DNA of 64,000 nt, taken from positions 62,001 through 126,000 of the forward strand of contig CAUYLG010033162.1 of assembly GCA_963573385.1 (NCBI GenBank), written 5' to 3'. Shown piece after piece: positions 12,196 through 24,500 of the stretch. Each line of letters opens with the position of its first letter. Position 1 is the stretch's first letter. A program made the translations under genes and the position numbers. Origin of the DNA: Cacajao melanocephalus. Lineage: Eukaryota; Chordata; Mammalia; Primates; Pitheciidae. The notes below the pieces were generated by a model. That model ran no database searches. It was not told where the DNA came from and worked only from the letters and a program-made list of their open reading frames with translations.

Positions 12196-12477
12196 CTATC
12201 CAATATGGTAGCTACTAGCCACGTGCGGTTAGTCCAAACTGAGAGGTACTGTCAGTGTAAAATCCAGACTGGTTTTCAAAGACTTAGCATAAAAAAAGAA
12301 TGTAAAATATCTTGCTAATAACTTTTTAGATTGTTAAAATGCTAATATTTTGAATATATTGCTTGAAATAAAACACAAAAAAATCTCCTGTATTATTTTA
12401 CCTTTTTAAAATGAGGGTACTAGAAAACTTAAGAGTTACACATATGGCTCACATTGCATTTCTATTGAATAGCACTG
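12196..12477 (+). mobile_element. Nonautonomous hAT-like DNA transposon (MER-type)
   Basis: It begins 'ctatccaatatggtagctac' and ends 'tctattgaatagcactg', imperfect terminal inverted repeats around the CCAATA/TTGAAT words. The interior ('agtgtaaaatccagactgg', 'agaatgtaaaatatcttgc') matches a common interspersed family that I recall but cannot name reliably. Confidence 0.65.
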
Positions 12478-12974
12478 ATATAGATCAATATATAAGCCAT
12501 TAGCTATAGTAAAACTCCAAAAAGCAATTCCTAAGATCCCAGCAGTGTTTCAGAGTAGCACCAAGCAAGCAGCAGGGGTGACTTCTAGCAAATTTCTTAC
12601 CCTAGCTGGGTCTAGGTTTCCACGTGTGATACAAATATTTGTCCCACTGGGATTTGTATGAAGATCAAATCAAATGCCTGAGCAAAGGTTCTATGCAATG
12701 TGCAACAAATGTCTACTGTCTGATGGGCTCTGTTAGAGGAAACGCCACACCTTTCCCATTAAACGTCTTCCTTAATCCAACATCCCCACGCTACAGGAGA
12801 GGGCAAGTCTGGGTAGAAGCGGGACTATCTGGACAGCCAGAGATATGCTGCCCAGTGCCACCCAGCAGGATTCCCGGGGAAGAGGAATCGGTCAAGCAGG
12901 AGGAACCGGTCACTTCCTCCAAACACTGATCAGAACAATCTGTCCACCCAGGAAATGCCCCCTTCATGACTTAC

Positions 12975-13027
12975 ATTGTACAGCATAGGACGCCAGAACC
13001 ACTGCTGAGTTAAGAGGGCAGGTTAAC
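12975..13027 (-). CDS. PTPN3: PTPN3 coding exon 6 (residues 138-156, FERM F2 lobe)
   Basis: A 53-nt exon encodes LTCPLNSAVVLASYAVQ plus the first base of a serine codon. The acceptor is CTAATAG|GTTAACC and the donor CAAT|GTAAGT. The L-x-CP-x(3)-AVVLASYAVQ motif is the central helix of the F2 lobe and is one of the most conserved FERM stretches; moesin and radixin have nearly the same words. The length is not a multiple of three, so loss of this exon would shift the frame. Confidence 0.95.
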
Positions 13028-14002
13028 CTATTAGGAGAAAAACATGTTAGTAAAGTCACAAGAACCAACAACAGCCTGAAATATTCATAGATCATGGGTA
13101 GCACATGTCTTTCTTTGCTTTGATTAACCAATACAAAACAAAAATTGTTACAATTCTGGGAAGAATTTAAAAGCATTCTTCCCAGCAAACCAGTGGGAAG
13201 TGGAGAATTGTTAGAAAAGTGAATTGTAACAAACGCAACTTTATGATACAAATCAATCTCAAACAGTAAAGGTAAATGTAACACACTAAGTATTTTTTAA
13301 AAATATAACCTTTTCATGTTTAAAGTAATACCTATCACAAATACATGAAGCTAAAGGTCTAATGCTGACCAGCGTTTTGGCTGGTCAAGAAGGGTCAGGC
13401 TCGTATCTCTAATACGAACAAAAAAGTGAAAACATTATACTCTGAGATCAACAGGGAGCCTTCAAATCTTTCTAGTAAAGACCTGAGACATAGGGCTCTC
13501 TAAATAAATTCCTGAATTTTAATGACCCTTTGGTTCTTGATTACCCTCTTTGTAAAACAGTAACATCCTCATAGGAGGGACAATTAGGAAGTACTTTGAA
13601 TTTTAAAACCTGCAATTTCTTAATTAACTACTTATGATGACTTAGGATCCCTTATCTATTTACCATCCTGAAGATGGACAGAGTTCAGGGATCTGTCTGT
13701 CTCTCAGTCTTCATGCCACTCTCTAAAAATAATGATCTTGGGTTGGCCTTGTTCTCCTCTCCTCAAACTCACTGCTTTCCCTGGTGCCCTGTTTCTGCCA
13801 ATGACTCCACCTCTGTCTTAGTCATATTTTGAATCCTCTGATTGCTCCTTTTTCTCTTCTGCATTCAACTGCAGACTCCATGGCCCGCCCAGGAGCTCAC
13901 CCAGCAGACCTGGAGCAGGGTCACTGCTGGGCAGAATAGGTTAGGGGATGGCAGGAAGCAGGGTTTGCAGGGTGGGGAGATCACTGATAAAGAGAGGAAT
14001 CT

Positions 14003-14298
<296 letters not shown>

Positions 14299-15689
14299 GA
14301 GGAATCATTAACAGCAATACTGGGAGCCACTGGGACTTTAGAAGCATTCTTCTTAGCAAACCAGTGGGAAATAGAGAAAACACAGTTTCTATGGCAGCTC
14401 ATGAAGCACCCAAGATGTGAATCACTCCATCTTTCTGATAATGTGGCCCTCCAGGGATTCTGCTTCCTGTCCACTGCGCTGTGTGCTGGTTCTGCAGCTG
14501 CATATGAAGACAACTTTCCCTATCTGAGGCCATCGTTCCTCAAGTGACTCTGTGTTCCTGCTGGGACCTGTAAATGAAATCCCTAAAGTTACAGATGTGG
14601 CCCAAGTATCTCACCATCTGTTTCTTCATCTGGAGATCTAGAGAGCCCGTGGGGAGGACAGGCAGAAATAGGATGAATATCAGCTATTTGCTCTCCTAAC
14701 AAGACGGGGTTCTATTAAATCTAAGCCAGTATCCTGGCTGGAGAAAGAGCAGGTGATTGGGATTTGGGGAAAAACTTAGAAAAGAGGCTGAGGAGGTTCC
14801 CTCTAGATGGAAGAAGTCAGGAAAACATTTCCAAAGAATGGTGTTCCAAATACATACTAGGGAACACCAAAAGCCTTTGTTCTGCTCTCAACTCGGCCAC
14901 ACGTTCCTAGACACATCCCTTCTTTCCCTCTGGGCTTCAGGGTCTCCCCCTGGTGAGTGAAGGGCTTGGATGAGATCAACCATCTTGGAAAGAAGGAGAT
15001 GATGACACATTGAGTGCCGGCTACCAGGGACAGCTCAAACAAGTTGGGACAATTTGACACTTAGGAAAAGTGCTATGTTTCACCGGGCCTGTCGAAAGAC
15101 CCATGGTTACAAATAGCCTGATCTATATCTGAGAAACATTTGGCAGCAGAGACCCTCTCCTCAGAGAGATGATGAGGACCTGACAAGGGTCAGAGATCTA
15201 AACCAGGATGTAGCCCTCAACAGCTTCGCCCTGACTCACATGGAAATAACAAGGGGCATTTTGTTTGGAGAAGAAAAACTGGAGGCAACCCATTTCTAGT
15301 ATTTGCAGAGTTAGACTAAAAGCTCCTGGGGAGGCAAGGCCCTGGCCTTATTTGGCCAGCACAGTTTAGTGCCTGTCTCATAAAAGGTGTTTTGCAAACT
15401 ATCTGTGGAAAAGACTCAGTGTGCAGAAGAGAAGGACAGAATGGGTTTCTGCTGCTGCTAAGGACAGCCTGGACCCAGGAGAGGGGTTGGTAATTTCAAC
15501 CTTAAGTTACCCTAAAATGTAAAAATGCTGCCTCATGAAAGGGTGAACTCCCCCTCACTGGGGGCGATCAAGCAAGAGCCTGAAGACCTGTAGATTGTGC
15601 TAGAGAAGTGATTCATTCCTACCTTGAATGGGAGGATGAGCTAAGTGATGAGAATTCTCTAATTCTATGAGTGCTCAACAGTCATCAGG

Positions 15690-15960
15690 CTCTGGAAATC
15701 CCTTCCTCAAGGTGTCTCTTGTTTCTAACTTCCCACCTCCTCTCCCCACCTTCTTTACTGCCATGTCCCTGAGTCTCTGGCCTGGATGCTACAACAGCTT
15801 CCTTGAGGGCTGTCCATTCCCTTCCATCCAGACTGAACTGCCCTGGCCTCTGCCCATCTTCCCTTGTGTACACTGATACTATCTTTGTGGATATGGCTCT
15901 TGCCACATCCTTCCTGCCTAAAAGCCTTCACCAGCTCTCTTCTGCCTGCTGAATGTAAGA
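15690..15960 (+). repeat. Probable L2 fragment
   Basis: Pyrimidine-rich L2-like words: 'ccttcttctgcctgctgaat', 'gccacatccttcctgcctaa'. The resemblance is loose. Confidence 0.4.
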
Positions 15961-16928
15961 TGCCCGCCTACGTGGGACACGAACAGCCCAATCTATTCTC
16001 CTGTAAGCTCTCAGCATGTGGTTTCCAAGTGGGACTGTGGGGGGTGGGGTGTCTTCTCACTGCCCAGGGAAATCCACCTCCTCACTTCTCTACCCACCTC
16101 AATTCTGGCTCATCTCAGCAATCTACAAAGACTTTTCTAGCTCACACCAGCAGGAACTCCTAAAATCTTATGACGACTGTGGTCTCCACTGCCATTATTG
16201 GTTCTGATTGTTTCCTAATTGCTTCACGGGCTACTTTCTCATTTCCCCATTGAGACTACACACTCCCTCATGGTACAGCACGCTGGTAGCCTCTAAAGAT
16301 CCTCCTCTCCAGGGCTAAACTCACAGGGGTGGGGGGCAGGGTGGAGAGATTGGGAATATGCTGTGCTGTTCCCACTGGTTTAAACCTGCTGCAGTTTCTT
16401 CCCTAAGTCAAGAAAAGACTAAGGATTTGGAGGAGGTAGCTCAGGGACCACTGGCTTGGAATTTCCTCTCCCTTCCAGCTACTGAGATGGTCTTGGTAAC
16501 ACAAGAAGACTAAATCACAGGGAGATGAGCAAAAAGCTTCCCAGGGAGAAAATGAGTCATCCATAGGTACTAAGGGGCTCAGAAGTGGACCTAAATTAGG
16601 CTGGATCTGCCTTACTGAATGAAGCCCATTGTACCTTCTGGGTCCTCTCCTCCCTTTAAAATTTCTCAGGTCTTTACCAGAAAGATAGCTGCATCCTTTG
16701 TAATAAAACCAAAATAACATGAAACAAAGTTGATCAATCCTTAGCCTCTCTCAGCCATGACTGAGGTATAATAAAAACAGATGTCCAAAGCCTAATGCTG
16801 CACAGGATGCTTCCCACATCCACTCTTCATTTAGATTTGATATTGTTACCAGAAATGAACTCTCATTAGATTAAAACCAGGAATTTTGCTAGTCTAACAG
16901 GAAAAGAAAAATATAAAATTCTCATTAC

Positions 16929-16973
16929 CTTCCTTCACAAATATCCATCTTCAATTGTAGGAAATACAAGTGC
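16929..16973 (-). CDS. PTPN3: PTPN3 coding exon 5 (residues 123-138, FERM F2 lobe)
   Basis: A 45-nt micro-sized exon encodes HLYFLQLKMDICEG, with split arginine codons at both ends (AG|G on each side). The acceptor is TTTCATAG|GCAC and the donor GGAAG|GTAATG. The HLYFLQLK-D-x(2)-EG-R motif is the first helix of the F2 lobe and is shared by ERM and band-4.1 proteins. The exon length is a multiple of three with matching phases, so skipping would be frame-neutral. A T23 tract and a competing TTTCAG acceptor lie just upstream (17043-17010), which makes its definition unusual. Confidence 0.95.
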
Positions 16974-17009
16974 CTATGAAATAATTGTTTTCATTAATTC
17001 ATACTCAAA

Positions 17010-17043
17010 CTGAAATAAGCAAAAAAAAAAAAAAAAAAAAAAA
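17010..17043 (-). promoter_or_regulatory. PTPN3: Strong decoy 3' splice site upstream of coding exon 5
   Basis: On the transcript strand T23 is followed by GCTTATTTCAG (AG at 17011-17010). Its pyrimidine tract is better than that of the true acceptor 36 nt downstream. Use of it would add 36 nt, keeping frame but reading AGT TTG AGT ATG AAT TAA, a premature stop. Confidence 0.55.
17021..17043 (+). repeat. A23 homopolymer (T23 on the PTPN3 strand)
   Basis: Twenty-three uninterrupted A residues, 48 bp upstream of PTPN3 coding exon 5 in the gene direction. On the transcript it reads as a long polypyrimidine tract ending 8 nt before a TTTCAG. Confidence 0.97.
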
Positions 17044-18004
17044 GAAGTTTGATGAGTCAAAGACAAGAGCTGTACATGCGAAAGATACATAAAATACAGT
17101 TTTGGTCCAAGGTATCAGGTGCTACCTTACGCTCTGCAAAGCTGCCCTGCCATTACTGACAGTTCATGTTGGTGCCCTGCGTCTTGATTGGTCGGGGCAA
17201 TTTTCTGCCAGCACAGGCTGTCCTACGGAGGGCTGAGCAGGGATCAATGAGGTGGAAACAGCCCATTAAAGATGGGCTGGTGCTGTGCGTTCTGCTGTCA
17301 GTGAGCGCCCCTGCCCTTGAGGACCAGAACCCACAGGTTCTCTGCACAGGCGGTGCCCACACACCGGCAGAGCCGCTGTTCTGAACACCATGCTGGCATC
17401 TGTCCACCCAAGCTCCCCCTGCATGAAGTTGCTAAAAGGAGGGGGTCGGTGAAGACATCTCCTTGGCTGGGGTGTAAAACCCCAGCTGAGCATTTTCCTG
17501 TGTCCCAGGAACTGTGGGTACATGAGCAAAAGCATAAACATCAGTAAACTCGAAGCTGCCAGGACCTCCAAGCTGAATTCTGCACTCATCTCTGTGCAAC
17601 CAGTAAATGTAACTTCAGACCTGTTTTGTGGGCAAGTCGTGGCAGGCCCCCCAGCCTGTGACTTTGCTCCTCTGCCTGGTGAGTGGGGAAAGGAGGCAGT
17701 CAGCAGCATTGTGCAGGCCAGGAAGCGCCTAGGGGAGACTTCTATTTAGGGACGCAGCATACATGTGACACTTGGCCACTAGCTCCCACGCTTTTTTAAA
17801 ACCCAGATTCAAATGGGATAGACATTCCAGTGTCTGGCCAAGATGACAAAAGGGAAACCTCCTGAAATCTAATATAGACAGGGTAGAAGTGAACAGGGGC
17901 AGGAGAGAAATAATTTTAATAATTTAAACAAATCAGTTTCATTATTCCTTCAAATTTATAAGGTCAAGGAACTGGCTTTATGAGATGGGAATGCTTCAAA
18001 CAGT

Positions 18005-18160
18005 ATTACAACCTCCTATTTGCCCAGTTCTGGGCTGTGCACATGGTACTACGTTGTAACTTTCCATCTTATTTCAGCCTCATAACTCTGTAAGGTAAGT
18101 ACCACTATCTCCATTTTTATAGATGACAAAAGCAAAGTTCAGATAGGATATGTGAGGGCA
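18005..18160 (+). repeat. MIR
   Basis: 'Cctcataactctgtaaggtaagtaccacta' region plus 'tttttatagatgacaaaagc' follow the sense MIR core. Confidence 0.75.
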
Positions 18161-19199
18161 GCTGCGTCTTATTTTAACCTGGATGATCATGTTATTTAAA
18201 AAAAACTCACTATGCTACGAATTTCTTATATGTTTAATGGCTGAAAAGCTTAGGATCCATGTCATAACTCTGATCTTATTACTTTGATTATAATTAACTA
18301 CCCACAATGTATTGAACACCCTAGCCTTGAGAGACAATACAACATACATTTGCTGATTCACACCTATTTGGTATTGGAATCACCATCTTTTCTACCTAGG
18401 ATAACATAATCAGTTCTTTCTAGTTTGTTTCTATTTTATCCAAGCTGACAATCAACCAGAATTAAGTGTTCTCTCCTCCTACAATGCTACTGAGAGAAAG
18501 AAGAGAAGGGAGAGTTATAGATAATCCAGTGGTGAATCTGGGCTTTCATTGACAAGCTCAGCTAATCAGTATGTCTTCCTAGGGATATAATTGAAAAGAT
18601 AAACGTAGAGATCACCACTCACCAAATGCTGCCTTGTCATCTATTGAGCAAAGTTTCTGAGTCAATCCCAGGGCATTATACACAAAGAAACTAGAATAGT
18701 GGAACACAACTCAAGCTTAGGAGACTTCCTAGGAATCTTGAAGTAGCCTAATTTTGAGATTGCCAGTATATAAAATTCTGCTTAGAACGATCTAAATTTA
18801 TCAGAAACAGCAGTTGTGGAGGCTCACAATAAAGAAGATATTTATTTAATGCTTAGAATACAGGATAGTTCTTTAGAAGAGATGCTTGGGATGTCTAACT
18901 TCAGAAATGTAACGACCTCTCTTGCGTGTACCACACCCATGACCTCAATTTCAGAAAAAAGCAGTGAAAGTCTCTCTGCCTAGATCCTTAACAAACAAAC
19001 AAAAACCAACAGATGCCACCTCTCTATACACCTTCTTTGACTCTTGAGAGCTAAAATTTCCTTCAGAGGGAATTTCCTTAAACAGGAACTACAAAGCTGG
19101 GATAACATACTATGTGCCAGGGATATAAGTAAACTCTTTCATTTTATGTATTTTTTAAAGCATGTGAATTAATGGTAGAAGCTTGGTCCAGGACACAGT

Positions 19200-19335
19200 G
19201 ATTTGGCATTTGGGCATGGTGGTGTGTGCCTATAATCTCAGCTACTCAGGAGGCTGAGGGAGGATCCTTTGATCCCACGAGTTTGAAGCCAGTCTGGGTA
19301 ACACAGTAAGACCCTGTTTCAAAAAAAGAAAATCT
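19200..19335 (+). mobile_element. Alu fragment (right-arm type)
   Basis: Begins inside the element at gggcatggtggtgtgtgcct and ends agaccctgtttcaaaaaaag. It lacks the first Alu monomer. Confidence 0.85.
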
Positions 19336-20165
19336 GGCAGTCCTGGTAGGCCACCAGCTCTATAAGAGTTATGAGGTGGCTCCCACCATGGCTCCTGCTA
19401 CATTAAGAGAAATCTCTTGCCCAAATCCCAGAAGGTGATAGTTACATTCTATTCTGCAGTGGGACATCACCCTTCTTAAGATGGAAAGAGCGGTGGGGTG
19501 TCAGTTGTGAGCCACTGAATTTTAGGAGAGACACCACACCGTTTATTACTCATTCTGTATTAAAATCTGCCTCTCTGTCGCCTCCACCCACTGGCCATAA
19601 TTCTATGACCCTGCACATCCAGTTCCTCTTTTCCCATGACTACTGAAAAGATCTGAAGGCAGCCTTCATTTGTGCCTGAGGCTTCTCTCCATCATGAATG
19701 CCCTAAATTTCCACAGATGTCCCTCAAATGACAGGAAGGCTCGGCAGGAAGATTCTGTCAGCTCCCAGAGAAGTGGGCTTCTCTTCCATAGGGTATGGAA
19801 GAGGATGGCCAATGGCCAGGATAGGCCCTGGTGACGAACTCCTGGGCTGCGCTGGCCGTAGGAATACTCTCCCTCAAGTTCAGCCACTGGAGGGCTCTAA
19901 CATGCCCAGTGGATGCCACAAACCTGGGGCTCTAGTGTTACGGGGAGGAGACAGGAGATGGGTGACAATCGCTAGGTGAGGCAGTGCTGTCCACACTTGG
20001 GGCTGGAACCTCCCAGTTGAGGTCGTACAATCAATTCAATGCATCACAGTTGGCATTTTTTTAAAAAAGGAAATAAGACAGAATAGAAAACTTCAGAGTA
20101 CTTGTGACTTACTATAGTTTTACAAAATGTTTGCTTCAGTAATTTATATATGTGTACTGTATTCC

Positions 20166-20336
20166 GAAACAAAATATATTTTTACTATGGAGTTGTGATT
20201 TTTAAAAAACCCACTGGTTAGAACAAAATATATTTTTGAGAAAAAAAATATTTTTTCTGAAACAAAATATATTTTTACTATGAAATGAAATATATTTTTA
20301 CTATGGAGTTGTGATTCTTAAAAAACCCACTGGTTA
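20166..20336 (+). repeat. Local duplicated AT-rich block
   Basis: The segment tactatggagttgtgat followed by aaaaaacccactggtta occurs at about 20183-20220 and again at 20299-20336, 116 bp apart with one mismatch. A third partial copy of the preceding aaacaaaatatatttttact lies at about 20260-20281. Confidence 0.9.
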
Positions 20337-20337
20337 C

Positions 20338-20450
20338 CACACACACGGATATACACATGTACATACCTGTATATACATACATAATCACACATGTATTAGA
20401 TATAATATACATAAAAGACGTATATACATGTTACACACACATATTATTCA
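20338..20450 (+). repeat. Degenerate (AC/ATAC)n simple repeat
   Basis: Alternating purine-pyrimidine run rich in acac, tacat and atac words between the local duplication and an Alu. It is too irregular to assign one period. Confidence 0.7.
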
Positions 20451-20487
20451 TGTTGTTTCTAACACATCTTTCATCCCTTCAACAGAT

Positions 20488-20786
20488 CCTTTTTTTTTCC
20501 AATAGGGTCTCAGTCTATCACTTAGGTTGGAGTGCATGGCTCAGTCATGGCTCACTACAGCCGTGAACTTCTGGGCTCTATTGATCCTCCCAGTTAATCT
20601 CCCAAGTCGCTGGGACTACAGGCATGCACCACCACACCTGACTACTTTTTTTATTTTTATTTTTGTAGAGGCAGGGTCTCGCTATGTTGCCCAGGCTGGT
20701 TTCAAACTCCTGGCCTCAATTGATCCTCCTGCCTTGGGTTCCTGAAGTGCTGGGAAGCTCACAGGTGTGAGCCACCATGCCTGGCC
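20488..20786 (-). mobile_element. Alu (AluJ-like), full length, antisense
   Basis: Runs from a T-rich start through tgggactacaggcatgcacc to gagccaccatgcctggcc. The first arm has a deletion in 'gtgcatggctcagtc'. Confidence 0.9.
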
Positions 20787-21640
20787 CACAGCGTGTTATT
20801 TAGTACTGGCCCGAGGAAGCCTTAGTAGGGTCATTTCAAACATGTTCTTATAGATTTCATCACCAGCTCTGTGTCCGTCAGCTTAAGAAGTAACCTGCAG
20901 GGCTGAGTGCTTCTATGCCATCCCCAGTTTACCAGCATGAAGAGCTGGTATGGGGAAAACTTGGAGGACAGGGCATGCTTCCATGTGGTTACCTGATGTG
21001 TCATACCAGACACCTTGGACAGTGGCTTAAAATGTAATATAATAAAAAACACAGTCAAATCCCCAATGTCTGCTATAGTAGAGGGAGGAGGTCCACAAAG
21101 AAGGCAAAATACAGTAATAGACTAATATCTGGTCTTTCAACATATTACAAGTTAAAATGTGATCATGTAATTACTACTAAAAAAATAAACAAGACAGAAC
21201 TCTGTCTCTGAGTTAATGCTGCTTCCTTGATGATGTCTTTTGGCCATAATGAATGTAGAACAGGATTCAATACTAAGCATCTATTATTTTTGTTCTGGCG
21301 AAATTGCTTCCCTCCCTAAGAAAAACATTGCCACAGGGGAGGGGAAGTTGAGTTTGCACAGTCGGTGTTAAAACAGCAACAACTTTCTTGTGCTACACTC
21401 TCTTCCTCCATTCCAAATACTCTGTCCTCCACACCCAGAAAAACCCACGTACCAACCCACAGTCGGGAGAGACTCCAAGCCCTGAGGGGTAAACAACTCC
21501 TATACAGCCCTCTTTCCCTTATCTGGTTCGCATACTTCCTGCATTTGCTGATTCACTGAGAAGGCAAGCTAAATCCATCCTGCTCTCCTTTCTACTTCTT
21601 GCAAACCGGGGATCTGATAGAAAATTTTTATAACAAAGCT

Positions 21641-21981
<341 letters not shown>

Positions 21982-22411
21982 TTATCTTCAAGAGCCTCAA
22001 TTCTAGCTTTTCAGAGACATCATGCTATTTGACCTGCGGATAACTATTTTACAAATTTGTCTTCCACATCCTGTCTACTTTAGTAGAAAATGACTTTTTG
22101 TCCTTTGAGCACAGTGTGTTCAGCAGGCAGGAGAGACAAGGGAGGTGGAAGGAGAGATAGAAGGTGGCAGATGGGAGTATGTTGGGAATGGCGCCAAATC
22201 AGGAGATAAGAGAAGCAGGCCCAAGACTGAAAACTAATTCGCTGATTAGAATGTCAGTATTGTGCACCCCGTATTTTTACCTGGATCATCATTGTTGGTG
22301 CAGTTACACCCAGATGAAGTTATTTGGCCATAGTCATAAAATGAAGAGTACATTTTTAGTGGTTACTCATTTTTATACACTAAATAGAAAACTTTAAAAA
22401 AATGTTATTAC

Positions 22412-22490
22412 CTGGTTTGTTCTTGCTGCAGTGTGTTGGGATCAGGTATAAAAAATCTTACTCGAAAATGCAGGGTACAGGGGAAACCTC
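22412..22490 (-). CDS. PTPN3: PTPN3 coding exon 4 (residues 97-123, end of F1, start of F2)
   Basis: A 79-nt exon finishes the glycine codon at residue 97 and encodes [20 protein letters not shown] and then QQEQT, ending with two bases of an arginine codon. The acceptor is GTTGTAG|GAGG and the donor CCAG|GTAATA. The RFFIPD block closes the FERM signature opened by W84 in the previous exon and marks the F1-F2 linker. The sequence is intact and matches PTPN3 as remembered. An Alu (21641-21959, plus) and an older A-rich tract lie on the downstream side of the exon. Confidence 0.96.
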
Positions 22491-22839
22491 CTACAACATT
22501 TTTCAAAAACAAATTAAATTTTCTCTTTGACAAAGTCAATGTATGTAAGTTGCTTCTCTTCCATAAGTGATGCATTTTTCACTCAACCATAGCTTTTTTT
22601 CCATTAGAAAAGGGCTAATTTCAAATATGGAGTGCGTAAGTTAGTTGATTGTTTCAGAACTCTCCAAGTCTTCAAAAAGTAAAACACTTATGCAACATCA
22701 GCACAGACTGAGTTATCATCGACTTCCTATCACACGGTTATCTTAGGGCTGTGTTTAAACATTGCACTCTGTTATCTGTATTAGGAATTTTAAAAATCCT
22801 TAAATCGGCATATTATGCAAAGTTTACAAAGAAGTAATA

Positions 22840-23055
22840 GCCTGTGTTTGTGCAGCCATTCATACGGTTCAAGCATTTTCACATATAGCCCTGCATTTCA
22901 ACACCACCATGACAATGAATGAGCTAGGCTGCTACTGGTAGCACATTTTACAGATAAGCCAATGGCTTAGAGAGGTGACTTGCCTTAGGTCACACAACTG
23001 GTGACAAAACCAGAATTAAAGTCCTGAGATCTTTGATTCTGCTATACCACATTTC
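22840..23055 (+). repeat. MIR
   Basis: 'Acattttacagataagccaa', 'cttagagaggtgacttgcct' and 'ggtcacacaactggtgacaa' are in sense MIR order, ending in 'ctgctataccaca'. Confidence 0.88.
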
Positions 23056-23639
23056 AAAATCATTTTTAAACTAGAAAATATCTCATGCTTTTAATGCAAA
23101 GTATATTAAATTAATATACTAGTAAATCACACAATGAACATACTCAAATATGGTTTTATGCATCAACATTCAGAGTCAATTCGCTTGTGTGGATAAAATT
23201 AGTCCATTTCTTCTGATAGATACGGCAACAGGAGAAGATCAGATTGTGTTGCTAAGATCCCAAGATCTTCTTCACGTCAATTTCACCATTATTGCTCAGT
23301 AAATATCTGCCAGCCCTATCTAGGCACTGAGCATTTTCTTGCTCTCTGCAACTCAAGACCTTCTCACTGGCCTGCTGGATCTCCTCCTCTACCTTAGTTC
23401 ATCCTGGGCTCCACCCTCCCTGCTCTTTAGTGTTTTCTTTCTTCATCTGTAGCATGTGCTCCAAGAATCTCTATGGGGTTGTTTCCCTGAGTACACCTGT
23501 ACATGTCTCTATGTACCAGTGGGTGGCACTATGACTATCTGCACATCAGCGGAGAACAACGTCCTCCAGCTGCCTTGGAATGCTTTTTCACTTCCCCTCC
23601 CTCTCTTCTAAAACTTGTCACGTCTGCGCTGCAGGCACA

Positions 23640-23865
23640 GCCTCTGTCTTTCTGGCTGTCCTCTATCGTGCTTACTACTATCACAGAACGTCGATCCCAC
23701 TGGGCTGTCTGCACACTTGGCTGTGGGCTCCTTGAGGGCAGAGTCCAAATCTGATCTGGACTAGATTCCCAGGGCTTAGCCCAGCACCTTGCCACAGTCT
23801 GAGCTCAGGACATGTTCATTGAAAGCACGAGTTAATGAGAAAATGAATGAAACACTTATTCATGC
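23640..23865 (+). repeat. L2 3' end
   Basis: 'Gtgggctccttgagggcaga', 'agcccagcaccttgccacag' and a final 'gaaaatgaatgaa' match the L2 3' UTR. Confidence 0.85.
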
Positions 23866-24041
23866 CTTGTGTGGACTCATTCCTGGGGACTTGGATGGGG
23901 CAGGTATTTGTCTGCAAGCGGGTACTTCTGTACGCAGAGGATGCAACTTATGGGAGAGAACTTTGAGAACCTGGCTCCCTGTGGGGGAAGCAGTAAGATG
24001 GGAGCAAAGGCAGCTGTGTCTACTCCTTCCTGCTGAGGCAG

Positions 24042-24061
24042 GTGTGTGTGTGTGTGTGTGT
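24042..24061 (+). repeat. (TG)10 microsatellite
   Basis: An uninterrupted run of about ten TG units. Confidence 0.95.
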
Positions 24062-24144
24062 TGGGAGGGCATCCTGTGTATACACAACCTGTGTGCACAA
24101 ATCTACCTGCCCTTCTCCACTCCGCCATGCACTGGCCACTTTTT

Positions 24145-24500
24145 TTGTGTTGGGCACCTTGGGGATGCAGACATAAATAGGACAAGGGTCCTAACTTCAA
24201 GAACTTGGGAGTTCTGAGGAAACTAAAGGCAAATAACAGAGATGAGGATGAGAGCGTTCAGGGCCCCAACACGGGCGATGGTAAATCTAAGGGAATGTCA
24301 AGGGAGCCACCGTTTCTAGGAGAGGAAATGAGATCTAAGCAGCCTTGAAGAAAGGCAGGATTTTGAGAGAGGGAAGTGGGAGGGAAAAGCATTCCCAGGA
24401 GACGGAACAGATTGAGGGGAGGCACCAGGAGGCCCTGCATATCAGCTAGGTTTGTCTGGGGCATGAGTGGCATAAAGGGAAAAAAATGCTGGCAACGTTG
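24145..24500 (+). repeat. Ancient interspersed repeat, family not named
   Basis: 'Gggcaccttggggatgcaga' opens an element that continues with 'ctaagcagccttgaagaaag' and 'gggaaaagcattcccaggag'. The same word order recurs at 42030, 51745 and 60928 in this window, which supports one old repeat family. Confidence 0.55.

Larger units (their letters stand above)
6055..12974 (-). other. PTPN3: PTPN3 intron between coding exons 6 and 7
   Basis: A 6,920-bp GT-AG intron with five Alu or Alu-like copies (7416 plus; 9541, 9847 and 10812 minus, the last one trimeric), MIRs at 6155, 8130, 8700 and 10470, an L2 tail at 7800, and a hAT-like element at 12196-12477. Position 11245-12190 is unique-looking. Confidence 0.9.

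Noticed and set aside
17266..17709. 147-codon minus-strand open frame as a gene
   Set aside because: No recognisable domain, no splice or start evidence, and it lies inside a PTPN3 intron. Kept only as a patch worth a repeat and conservation check.
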